The position numbers were made by a program, and so were the translations under genes. The notes beneath the pieces were generated by a model that worked only from the letters and a program-made list of their open reading frames with translations, had not been told where the DNA came from and did not search any database. DNA of 5,899 nucleotides from Bacteroidaceae bacterium (lineage in GTDB: Bacteria; Bacteroidota; Bacteroidia; Bacteroidales; Bacteroidaceae). Numbering within the stretch: position 1 is the stretch's first letter; each line of letters begins with the position of its first letter. Shown here piece after piece: positions 1 through 5,899 of the stretch. Location: the NCBI GenBank assembly GCA_017961965.1, contig JAGCWG010000389.1, forward strand, positions 1 to 5,899, read 5' to 3'.

Positions 1-178
1 GAACCCAGAGCAGCTTTGGGAAACAACAATGAACCCAGAGACACGTCTTCTCAAGCAGGTAACAATCGAGGACGCAGCCGAGGCTGACTACACATTCTCA
101 ATGCTCATGGGCGAGGATGTAGGTCCACGACGCGACTTCATCGAGCGCAATGCTACATACGCTAACATTGACGCTTAA
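1..178 (+). CDS. gyrB: DNA gyrase subunit B, C-terminal end (5' part outside window)
   Basis: This is the last 58 codons of the ATPase and TOPRIM subunit of DNA gyrase, which with GyrA introduces negative supercoils into DNA in the cytoplasm. The frame begins at base 2 and ends with TAA at 176-178. Base 1 is a G, consistent with the last base of the Met codon in the family's [13 protein letters not shown] motif. The visible part reads [15 protein letters not shown], then [10 protein letters not shown], then [17 protein letters not shown], and closes with TYANIDA. The QLWETTM and GxxVxPRRxFIExNA blocks are the hallmark C-terminus of bacterial GyrB and differ from ParE, which usually has QLRETT. 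The catalytic ATPase and TOPRIM residues lie before the window and cannot be checked. The gene converges on ftsZ across a 400-bp spacer. The assignment is firm from the motif alone, although only a short tail is visible. Confidence 0.95.
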   Translation, partial: NPEQLWETTMNPETRLLKQVTIEDAAEADYTFSMLMGEDVGPRRDFIERNATYANIDA

Positions 179-325
179 ACACGCCTCATAAAGCCCAACG
201 CAGAACAAAGCAAGGCATCCACACCAAAGTGAAGTCTTGAACGGTCTAAACGAAAGGCTAACAGAGGCACACAGAATTGCATATTTCATTCAATTCTTAC
301 ATATATTCTCGTGTTGAACAAATAG

Positions 326-380
326 AAGTGATTTCTGACGGATTCAGCACAATCTCACTTTTATTCTTTTATTAATTTTT
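326..380 (+). terminator. Weak two-stem hairpin followed by T-rich stretch
   Basis: AAGTGA at 326-331 pairs with TCACTT at 355-360. Inside it, CTGA (335-338) pairs with TCAG (344-347) around a 5-base loop. The bases after it (361-380) are T-rich but interrupted by A and C. It could be a first, leaky terminator for gyrB ahead of the strong one at 396-427. The stems are short and AT-rich, so chance pairing is quite possible. Confidence 0.3.
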
Positions 381-395
381 TAAGTGGGATCATTT

Positions 396-427
396 AAGGA
401 GGCATTGTTGAATGCCTCCTTTTTTTT
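396..427 (+). terminator. Strong intrinsic terminator downstream of gyrB
   Basis: AAGGAGGCATT at 396-406 pairs perfectly over 11 bp with AATGCCTCCTT at 411-421 around a GTTG tetraloop. A run of eight T residues (420-427) follows directly. This is the classic Rho-independent form read on the plus strand, so it should end gyrB transcripts. On the minus strand the stem is followed by AAATG with no T run, so it is not expected to stop ftsZ transcription efficiently. Confidence 0.88.
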
Positions 428-499
428 ACGTATAACTAACCATAATCTCGCTTCCATACCTTCCTACACACATCATAAAGAATGGGGGTATATAAACAC

Positions 500-536
500 G
501 ATTAGGGGACGTACATCACTGTCCGTCCCCCTAATC
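500..536. repeat. 37-nt imperfect palindrome, REP-like or terminator-like hairpin
   Basis: The outer arm GATTA (500-504) pairs with TAATC (532-536). The inner arm GGGGACG (505-511) pairs with CGTCCCC (524-530). C531 is bulged, T512 and C523 are mismatched, then AC (513-514) pairs with GT (521-522), leaving a six-base loop. That gives 14 pairs, eight of them G-C. It sits 42 bases after the ftsZ stop codon. Neither strand has a T run after it, so it is not a standard intrinsic terminator. It could mark the 3' end of the ftsZ message, or be a copy of a dispersed palindromic element of the REP kind. Its copy number cannot be judged from one window. Confidence 0.6.
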
Positions 537-578
537 AGGTAATAATAGTATTTGGTTACGTTGGATAGATATTATGCG

Positions 579-1913
579 TTAGAATTCTATCTGATGGACA
601 CCTACAGCTGTGGCCTGTGTCTTGTCTTCAGATGTGAGCCCTGGACGTTCATTGAACTGGCGAAGGGTTTCCTTAGTGCGCTTGTAGGTTGGAGATGACT
701 GCACCATGCAAATGATATCGTCATTGTCAAGGTCTTCCTCCTTGAACAGGTAGGAATAAACCGGACGACGAATTGTTCCGCCCTTCTTATCCTCGCCGTA
801 ATACTGTCCACGAAGGGCGGCCTTCTCTGCCTGTACCTCTGCTTCCTCTGGAGTGAGCACTTTCTCGGCCTTGGCCTTGAATCGTTGTCCAAGTTCCTCT
901 GAATCGATATTCTCAATACCAAAGCCAGTAGCGAGAATAGTGACTTTAACCTTATCCTTGAGCGACTGGTCAACAGAAAGTCCCCACTTTGTCTCAACGT
1001 CCTTATTCTGTATCTTGTCCATGAACTCGTGTACCTCGTTCATCTCTTCCATCATAAGTGCGCCTCCATCAGTTTCGTCACATGGGACTGAGATGCGGAG
1101 AAGTATCTTCTTCGAGTTATAGATATCACTGTTATTTAGCAATGGTGAATTAAGGGCATCCTGAATAGCCTTTGTCACTCGTCCTTCGCCCTCACCATAA
1201 CCAGAACTCATGATTGCAACGCCACCATCCTTGAGTACTGTACTAACATCATTGAAGTCAAGGTTGATGATGCCGTGCATAGTGATGATTTCAGCGATAG
1301 AGCGTGCGGCATTACAGAGTGTGTCGTCAGCCTTGGCAAAAGCCTTAACGACGGTGAAATCTTGATAAATTTCACGGAGACGCTCATTGTTAATAACAAG
1401 AAGCGCATCAACATTCTTGCTAATCTCCTGCACACCGTCAAGTGCCTGATCAATCTTCTTTACACCTTCCCACTTGAAAGGGATGGTTACGATGCCAACA
1501 GTGAGGATGCCCATCTCCTTAGCTGTTTTGGCAATGAGAGGAGCTGCACCTGTACCAGTACCACCACCCATTCCTGCTGTGATGAACACCATCTTTGTGC
1601 CGTCGTTGAGCATATTCTTGACAGCATCTATTGATTCCTCAGTTGCCTTACGGGCACGCTCAGGACGGTTTCCAGCACCGAGACCTTCTGAGCCAAGCTG
1701 AATCTTGTGCGGCACTGGCGAATCTTGCAGTGCCTTATTATCTGTGTTACATACAACGAAAGTCACATCGTGTATTCCCTCGTTGTACATGTGATTAACA
1801 GCATTACCGCCACCACCGCCAACACCTATTACCTTTATGATACTTGGCGATGAGTTGTTTGGAACGTTCGCAGGAAAATCAAACACTGCGCCTCCGTTGT
1901 TCTGTTCGTCCAT
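579..1913 (-). CDS. ftsZ: Cell division protein FtsZ
   Basis: FtsZ is the tubulin-like GTPase that polymerises into the cytoplasmic Z-ring and recruits the divisome. From the ATG at 1913 it is 444 aa. The nucleotide-binding part shows GVGGGGGNAVN (30-40), NTDNKAL (56-62) and the tubulin signature GGGTGTG (117-123). The catalytic T7 loop is NLDFNDV (217-223), whose Asp219 and Asp222 match the family's GTP-hydrolysing acidic residues. Residues from about 230 to 340 form the second domain, followed by a charged linker and the tail block EEDLDNDDI…SSPTYKRT (392-413). The usual DIPxFLR-type C-terminal peptide is not recognisable. A longer frame opens with TTG at 1949, but that TTG lies inside a promoter box and the added residues do not look like FtsZ, so the ATG is preferred. 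It is last in the division cluster, 153 bp after ftsA, with its own promoter candidate. Confidence 0.97.
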   Translation of the reverse strand: MDEQNNGGAVFDFPANVPNNSSPSIIKVIGVGGGGGNAVNHMYNEGIHDVTFVVCNTDNKALQDSPVPHKIQLGSEGLGAGNRPERARKATEESIDAVKNMLNDGTKMVFITAGMGGGTGTGAAPLIAKTAKEMGILTVGIVTIPFKWEGVKKIDQALDGVQEISKNVDALLVINNERLREIYQDFTVVKAFAKADDTLCNAARSIAEIITMHGIINLDFNDVSTVLKDGGVAIMSSGYGEGEGRVTKAIQDALNSPLLNNSDIYNSKKILLRISVPCDETDGGALMMEEMNEVHEFMDKIQNKDVETKWGLSVDQSLKDKVKVTILATGFGIENIDSEELGQRFKAKAEKVLTPEEAEVQAEKAALRGQYYGEDKKGGTIRRPVYSYLFKEEDLDNDDIICMVQSSPTYKRTKETLRQFNERPGLTSEDKTQATAVGVHQIEF

Positions 1914-1946
1914 TGTTGAAGTATTGTTTACAAGTTGCTTGCGTGA

Positions 1947-1978
1947 CAAATCTATGATAACAAATCAATGCCTTCAAA
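1947..1978 (-). promoter_or_regulatory. Bacteroidota-type promoter candidate for ftsZ
   Basis: Read on the minus strand, TTTG (1978-1975) is followed after exactly 20 bases by TAGATTTG (1954-1947), which fits the Bacteroidota -33/-7 form (TTTG and TAnnTTTG). Transcription would start near 1940, leaving a leader of about 27 nt before the ATG at 1913. It lies in the otherwise unexplained 153-bp gap after ftsA and suggests ftsZ can be transcribed separately from ftsQA. The match is from sequence only. Confidence 0.65.
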
Positions 1979-1985
1979 ACAAGCG

Positions 1986-2001
1986 TTCGGAAAACATAAA
2001 T
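1986..2001 (-). promoter_or_regulatory. Motif upstream of the ftsZ promoter, shared with ftsQ
   Basis: On the minus strand this reads ATTTATGTTTTCCGAA and ends 7 bases before the -33 TTTG of the ftsZ promoter candidate. An almost identical 15-mer, ATTTATGCTTTCGAA, lies 4 bases before the -33 box of the ftsQ promoter candidate (4530-4544). They match at 14 of 16 aligned columns, with one substitution and one gap. It may be an activator site or upstream promoter element; its function is unknown. Confidence 0.35.
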
Positions 2002-2066
2002 CTGTATCTAAGTTTTTAAGCCCAGAGACATAAACTAAAGATTTGAAATCATCAAGCCACCTTGAG

Positions 2067-3689
2067 TTAATTTTCTGAAACTATATCTGAGATCCATCTG
2101 CCGAAGCGTGAGAAGAACTTATTATCTTCCTTTGCCTTAGCTACGGCGTCACACAACTGTGCATTCGCTTCGCGAAGCTTCTGTGCAAGGTGTGAGCCTT
2201 CTACAGCACTCTGCTTATACTTTTCCTTTGAAGATAGTGTATCAACGTGCTGCTGGAACTCCTCCGTGATTACGTTGAGAGCTGAGCCACATACATTCTC
2301 TGCAGCCTCGCGAACCTTCTTATCGTTGCCGTGCTTCCTAAGTTCCTCGAGAGCCTTTACTACGGTGTCATACTGAGCACGTATCTTATTCTTTATACCA
2401 TCAAACTCGATGGCACACTGCATATCAGCACGGTCTCTTGCCTCCTGCTCCATTCGGAGTTTCTCACGCTCAGTTTCTTGCTGCATCTGATCGTATAGGT
2501 CTGGCTTAACCTGTGTTGCTTCTTCCTCTTTGCTCTCTCCAGCACAGTTTTCCTTACCTGCAAGGAGGAGTGAAAGAACTGAAAGACCAACCGGAGTCTC
2601 GAACACAGCTGGATTACCCATACCTGATGCCTTTTGGTAAAGTACATCTACATTGCTGGCAATACGAACCTTCTCGACCTTTGTTGCATTCTGGAAAGCA
2701 ACCTCAATGTTCTTTATCTGACTACCGCCACCCACGAGTACAAGTCCCGCAAGAAGTTTGTCGGCATAGCCAGAACGCTCAAGCTGATTGTTTACGTTGG
2801 CAATAATCTCTGTGAGACGTGCATCAATAACTGTACGTATAACATCAACATTTACTTGCGTTCCAACATTTGTAACGAAAGGCTCACTATCTGTCTCCGT
2901 AGATGAAGGGAAAGCATCGGCATACATCTTCTTGACTTCCTCAGCCTCCTCGTCAAGAAGAGAGATGGCAGAAAGGTCCTTATTGATGCAGTTCATGCCG
3001 ATTGGCAGAGTGACAAGGAAACGAATCACCTTATTCTTATACACCACCACTGTAGTAGTGTCAGCACCGAGGTCAACCAATGCACATCCGCTGCGCTTCT
3101 CAATGTCAGTGAGCACCTGCTCACATAACTCGTATGGAGCGAGGAGAACATCAGCGATCTTCACTTTGGATGCATCAAACGTAGTCGTGATGTTGCTCAG
3201 TAGCTTCTTATTAGCTATGATATTGATGAAATCGCCTTCTATATTAGTACCCATGATGCCCACAGGCTCAGGAACAAGGTTTGAGTCCACAATGTAGTCC
3301 TGTGGATAATTCTGAAGCACCTGACAGTCGCTGAAAGGGATGTCGTAGCTCTCTTTACGGATACCTTCCACACACTCAGCAGTAATGTAACTATGAGTTA
3401 CCATATTACGCTTGATAATGCTACGGTATGAGCGTACAGACTGGCCTGCCACACCCACATACGCACGTGCTATCGGAACATTGATAGTAGCCTCAAGTTT
3501 GGCAATAACTGAGTTTATGCTTTGGTATGTCTTTTCAATGTTCAAGATGACACCACGCTGCACACACTGCACAGGATTCTCCTCTGCGTATGCTACAACC
3601 TGCATGACACCATCCTTCTTTTTTCCAGCAATACCTGAGATTCTTGATGAACCCAACTCGATTGCAACTATAAAGTCTTTATCCGCCAT
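2067..3689 (-). CDS. ftsA: Cell division protein FtsA (actin-like FtsZ membrane anchor)
   Basis: FtsA is an actin-fold ATP-binding protein that tethers FtsZ filaments to the inner face of the cytoplasmic membrane and signals to later divisome proteins. The phosphate-1 region is IVAIELGSSRISGIAGKK (7-24), the phosphate-2 region is ALVDLGADTTTVVVY (203-217), and the adenosine loop is GLVLVGGGSQIKN (315-327). The ATG start follows the ftsQ stop by 10 bp, so the two are co-transcribed. At 540 aa it is much longer than the roughly 420 aa of E. coli FtsA. The extra length is a charged, probably helical segment at about 385-522, rich in Glu, Lys, Arg and Ala, between the actin fold and the C-terminus. 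The last 16 residues, FFSRFGRWISDIVSEN, look like the amphipathic membrane-targeting helix of FtsA. No Shine-Dalgarno sequence is apparent, as is common in this phylum. Confidence 0.96.
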   Translation of the reverse strand: MADKDFIVAIELGSSRISGIAGKKKDGVMQVVAYAEENPVQCVQRGVILNIEKTYQSINSVIAKLEATINVPIARAYVGVAGQSVRSYRSIIKRNMVTHSYITAECVEGIRKESYDIPFSDCQVLQNYPQDYIVDSNLVPEPVGIMGTNIEGDFINIIANKKLLSNITTTFDASKVKIADVLLAPYELCEQVLTDIEKRSGCALVDLGADTTTVVVYKNKVIRFLVTLPIGMNCINKDLSAISLLDEEAEEVKKMYADAFPSSTETDSEPFVTNVGTQVNVDVIRTVIDARLTEIIANVNNQLERSGYADKLLAGLVLVGGGSQIKNIEVAFQNATKVEKVRIASNVDVLYQKASGMGNPAVFETPVGLSVLSLLLAGKENCAGESKEEEATQVKPDLYDQMQQETEREKLRMEQEARDRADMQCAIEFDGIKNKIRAQYDTVVKALEELRKHGNDKKVREAAENVCGSALNVITEEFQQHVDTLSSKEKYKQSAVEGSHLAQKLREANAQLCDAVAKAKEDNKFFSRFGRWISDIVSEN

Positions 3690-3699
3690 ATTAAAGTTA

Positions 3700-4464
3700 T
3701 TACTGCTTTTTAGTACAGATTAATTGATTATCGTATTCAAGATTAAATATAGAGTATTTGCCCCAACCGACCACACCAGCAGCCTTGTCGTAGAACACTT
3801 TCATGCGATGAAGTTTATCCTCAAAGTTGTGCATCCTACCAAGGTAGATTATTTGGTCGCCCACACGTGGAACGAGTTCCACCACCCTGCGGTGCTTCTT
3901 GTCAAGTATAACATTTATCTGCTCAATCTGGTTGTTCCAAAACTCATTCTGTTGAAGGAAAAGTGCGAAAGGAAGCAACTCAGTCTTGGCATACTTTTCG
4001 TCTATGACACCTGTGGCAACAACGATGTTGCTCATATACCTGCTGTTAGGAATTACAGCACCTGACTCGTCAAGGAAAAAACCGTCCTTTTCGTTTGACA
4101 TCACATATATAACAGGCATACGTTGTGCTACTTTGACTATTACCTTACCAGAGGAAGTTTTAAAACAATTAACCTCCTTCACAAAAGGATTCTTTGCCAC
4201 AAACTTCTCAATGGTCTTGGTGTCAATCTCCCTCATCATACATCCAGTAGGCATGATGTGATTCCTGTTGAGGATTTCGTCCACATCCATCTGATTGACG
4301 AAAGGAGATTCGCTCTCACCCTCCATCATGAGTTCCACGCCCACGCACCTGATGTCAGGATTGGCCTTTGACTCATGTATCATATAGAAAGAGAGATAGC
4401 CAACGACTCCCAACAAGAGCACGGTTACCAAAGCAATCTTAGCAATCTTCTTAGCTTTTGACAT
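3700..4464 (-). CDS. ftsQ: Cell division protein FtsQ (POTRA-domain divisome scaffold)
   Basis: FtsQ is a bitopic inner-membrane protein whose periplasmic part links early divisome proteins to the septal synthesis enzymes. The 254-aa product begins with a short basic cytoplasmic segment (MSKAKKIAKI), followed by one hydrophobic transmembrane helix at about 11-29. Residues about 36-115 fit a POTRA domain: VDEIL, then IEKFVAKNPFVKEV, then VIVKVAQRMPVIYV. The FtsQ beta domain follows, with DGFFLDESGAVIP (127-139), VELVPRVGDQIIYLG (195-209) and a C-terminal FYDKAAGVVGWGKYSIFNLEYDNQ block. These blocks, together with its position between murC and ftsA, identify it despite the low conservation of the family. 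The ATG at 4464 gives a sound signal-anchor topology and lies about 25 nt after the predicted transcription start. ftsA follows after 10 bp. There is nothing damaged in the frame. Confidence 0.93.
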   Translation of the reverse strand: MSKAKKIAKIALVTVLLLGVVGYLSFYMIHESKANPDIRCVGVELMMEGESESPFVNQMDVDEILNRNHIMPTGCMMREIDTKTIEKFVAKNPFVKEVNCFKTSSGKVIVKVAQRMPVIYVMSNEKDGFFLDESGAVIPNSRYMSNIVVATGVIDEKYAKTELLPFALFLQQNEFWNNQIEQINVILDKKHRRVVELVPRVGDQIIYLGRMHNFEDKLHRMKVFYDKAAGVVGWGKYSIFNLEYDNQLICTKKQ

Positions 4465-4493
4465 TTCTTCTTTCTATATATTTATTATATTTT

Positions 4494-4525
4494 CAAATTT
4501 ATAATTTTGATTTATGCATCTCAAA
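4494..4525 (-). promoter_or_regulatory. Bacteroidota-type promoter candidate for ftsQ-ftsA
   Basis: On the minus strand, TTTG (4525-4522) is followed after 20 bases by TAAATTTG (4501-4494), a full match to the TAnnTTTG -7 form of Bacteroidota. The predicted start would lie near 4488, giving a leader of roughly 24 nt that is very A-rich (…AGAAAGAAGAA) before the ftsQ ATG. The spacer length equals that of the ftsZ promoter candidate. The region is AT-rich, which raises the chance of a fortuitous match. Confidence 0.6.
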
Positions 4526-4564
4526 GAAATTCGAAAGCATAAATTTTATATTAAGAATTTGAGA
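4510..4564 (-). repeat. Two interlocked inverted repeats in the murC-ftsQ gap
   Basis: Pair A: ATTTATGC (4510-4517) and its perfect complement GCATAAAT (4537-4544), 8 bp. Pair B: TCTCAAA (4519-4525) and TTTGAGA (4558-4564), 7 bp. The arms alternate B', A', B, A along the minus-strand RNA, so as RNA they would either exclude each other or form an H-type pseudoknot. The -33 box of the ftsQ promoter candidate lies in one B arm, and the motif shared with the ftsZ promoter (4530-4544) contains one A arm. The sequence is AT-rich, so chance is a real alternative. Confidence 0.35.
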
Positions 4565-4569
4565 GTCTT

Positions 4570-5899
4570 CTATCTTTTTTTCAGTATCTCTGCAATCTGT
4601 GGAACGTAGTTCTCAATATCACCAGCTCCGAGAGAGATAAGTACGTCGAAGTCACCTGTCTCTGCAATATTGAGGATGTCCTCCTTGTGGATAAGATGAC
4701 CCTCGCATCCTGCGCTTAGGTTGTCGTAGATAATCTTTGATGTGATTCCTGGGATAGGAAGCTCACGTGCAGGATAGATGTCGCAGAGATATACTACGTC
4801 GAGAAGTGAGAGGGCTGCAGCAAATTCCTTGTAGAAGTCAAGTGTACGAGTGTAGAGATGTGGCTGGAAAATGGCAGCAATCTTCTTGTCCTGATAAAGT
4901 TCACGGATAGAACGAATGCTCTGGTCAATCTCATTAGGATGGTGAGCATAGTCGCTGAGGAAAACAATCTTGTCATTTTTGACCTTGAAGTCAAAACGAC
5001 GATCAACACCAGCAAATGTACGCATACCCTCACGTATCTCTTCGTCAGTAGCGCCAGCAAGCTGCGCAAGAGCCATAGCAGCAATACCGTTCTCGATGTT
5101 GATGCTTACTGGTACTCCAAGCTGAATGTCCTTGATTGTTCCCTTTGGAGTCACGAAGTCGAAGAATATCTCTCCTCCGCCGATACGTATGTTCTCAGCA
5201 TGGAAGTCACCTTCAGTACGTGAATACTCATAAACCTTAACGCCAGCCTGTGGGTCAGCCTTCATCTCAAGTCCCTTGTGGATGATGAGTGCGCCTCCTG
5301 ACTGAATGAGTGTTGTATAGTGACGGAAACTTTCGAGGTAAGCCTCTTTTGTTCCGTAGATATCAAGATGGTCAGCATCAGTAGCCGTAATGACTGTTGC
5401 GAATGGACGAAGCCAATGGAATGAACGGTCAAACTCGTCTGCCTCAATGACTACATAGTCGCTGTCCTTTGAAAGGATGTAATTTGTTCCGTAGTTTTTA
5501 GTGATGCCACCAAGGAAGGCATTACAATCAACATGACTCTGGTGGAATATATGGGCAGCCATGGAAGATGTAGTAGTCTTTCCATGAGTACCAGCCACGC
5601 AAAGTCCCTTATGCTCCTGAGTGAGGAAACCGAGAACCTGAGCACGCTTCTGTACGTCGAAGCCGTTTTCGCGGAAATATATAAGTTCCTTGTGCTCTGT
5701 TGGGATGGCAGGAGTGTAAACTACGAGAGTTGTCTCCTTATCCTTGAAACAGGGTGCAATACTGTCAACGTCTTCAACGTAATGAATCTGTGCACCCTCT
5801 TCTATAAGTTTTTCCGTAAGGTCGCTTGGTGTCTTGTCGTAGCCTCCTACATTATATCCTGAACTGAGAAAATAACGTACGAGTGCACTCATTCCTATA
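4570..5899 (-). CDS. murC: UDP-N-acetylmuramate--L-alanine ligase MurC (N-terminus outside window)
   Basis: MurC is the cytoplasmic ATP-dependent ligase that adds L-alanine to UDP-N-acetylmuramic acid, the first amino-acid step of peptidoglycan precursor synthesis. Counting from the in-frame Met at 5892, the Mur ligase P-loop is GTHGKTT (101-107). It is followed by EADEFDRSF (150-158), TDADHLDIYG (171-180), the NIENGIAAMALA block (265-276), GVDRRF (295-300) and DYAHHP (314-319), which is typical of MurC. QPHLYTRT (343-350) and DIYPARE (371-377) complete the C-terminal domain. The Met at 5892 is not the true start: the two codons before it read Ile-Gly, continuing the family's GIGGIGMSAL nucleotide-fold motif, so roughly 15-20 residues are missing beyond the window edge. 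The stop is TAG at 4570-4572, 105 bp before ftsQ. No frameshift or missing key motif is seen. Confidence 0.96.
   Translation of the reverse strand, partial: IGMSALVRYFLSSGYNVGGYDKTPSDLTEKLIEEGAQIHYVEDVDSIAPCFKDKETTLVVYTPAIPTEHKELIYFRENGFDVQKRAQVLGFLTQEHKGLCVAGTHGKTTTSSMAAHIFHQSHVDCNAFLGGITKNYGTNYILSKDSDYVVIEADEFDRSFHWLRPFATVITATDADHLDIYGTKEAYLESFRHYTTLIQSGGALIIHKGLEMKADPQAGVKVYEYSRTEGDFHAENIRIGGGEIFFDFVTPKGTIKDIQLGVPVSINIENGIAAMALAQLAGATDEEIREGMRTFAGVDRRFDFKVKNDKIVFLSDYAHHPNEIDQSIRSIRELYQDKKIAAIFQPHLYTRTLDFYKEFAAALSLLDVVYLCDIYPARELPIPGITSKIIYDNLSAGCEGHLIHKEDILNIAETGDFDVLISLGAGDIENYVPQIAEILKKR

Larger units (their letters stand above)
179..578. other. Convergent gyrB/ftsZ intergenic region, no gene seen
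   Basis: These 400 bases separate two genes that face each other. I find no tRNA-like cloverleaf, no rRNA similarity and no convincing ORF; a 63-codon minus-strand frame overlapping the gyrB tail looks like a shadow. The first strong plus-strand terminator comes about 217 bases after the gyrB stop, so the gyrB message probably has a long 3' untranslated region. No TAnnTTTG promoter box is visible on the plus strand between the gyrB stop and that terminator. The ftsZ side holds a long imperfect palindrome. The structured parts are listed separately. Confidence 0.7.

Noticed and set aside
1..178. ParE (topoisomerase IV) instead of GyrB
   Set aside because: The QLWETTM block and the [12 protein letters not shown] ending fit GyrB; ParE usually shows QLRETT at that place.
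98..289. 63-aa minus-strand frame across the gyrB end and the spacer
   Set aside because: Half of it is antisense to conserved gyrB codons. It has no promoter box or family resemblance, and its Cys/Leu-rich make-up looks like a shadow frame.
853..1122. 89-aa plus-strand frame opposite ftsZ
   Set aside because: Antisense to conserved FtsZ sequence, with no start signal or family signature.
2040..2065. Small hairpin after the ftsA stop (TCAAG/CTTGA, 5 bp) and the GATTTGAAATC palindrome
   Set aside because: The stem is only 5 bp, with no T run after it. It is too weak to call a terminator between ftsA and ftsZ.
2788..3297. 169-aa plus-strand frame opposite ftsA
   Set aside because: It lies fully antisense to clearly coding ftsA, has no recognisable domain, and its composition (Ser, Thr, Met rich) is that expected from the reverse of a normal gene.
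5890..5892. ATG at 5892 as the start of murC
   Set aside because: The preceding in-frame codons encode Ile-Gly and continue the conserved GIGGIGMSAL motif to the window edge, so the gene is cut by the window rather than starting here.

Overview
The window looks like a chromosomal segment of a Bacteroidota bacterium, most likely Prevotella or a close relative. Three things point there: the end of GyrB (…ATYANIDA), the order murC-ftsQ-ftsA-ftsZ with no ddl between murC and ftsQ, and two intergenic promoter candidates that fit the Bacteroidota form (TTTG, about 20 bp, TAnnTTTG) rather than the sigma-70 form. The genus is inferred from family knowledge, not from a database search.

Layout. Bases 1-178 (+) hold the last 58 codons of gyrB. 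Bases 179-578 form a 400-bp convergent intergenic region with no convincing gene. It contains a weak hairpin (326-361), a strong intrinsic terminator for the gyrB side (396-427) and a separate 37-nt imperfect palindrome (500-536). All remaining genes are on the minus strand, read from right to left: murC (4570 to the window edge, 5' end cut off), a 105-bp gap with a promoter candidate, ftsQ (3700-4464), ftsA (2067-3689, only 10 bp after ftsQ), a 153-bp gap with a second promoter candidate, and ftsZ (best start 1913, end 579).

How the genes work together. MurC makes UDP-MurNAc-L-Ala for peptidoglycan. FtsQ is the single-pass periplasmic scaffold of the divisome. FtsA is the actin-like membrane tether for FtsZ, and FtsZ is the tubulin-like GTPase that forms the ring. 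This is the end of a division and cell wall (dcw) cluster, meeting gyrB tail to tail.

I do not see a new biological system here. The genes are ordinary core genes. The points worth a second look are regulatory or about protein architecture: matched promoters for ftsQ and ftsZ with the same 20-bp spacer and a shared upstream 15-16-nt motif; an ftsZ start conflict in which the longer reading frame begins inside a promoter box; interlocked inverted repeats between murC and ftsQ; a REP-like palindrome after ftsZ; and an FtsA with a long charged segment before its C-terminal amphipathic helix.
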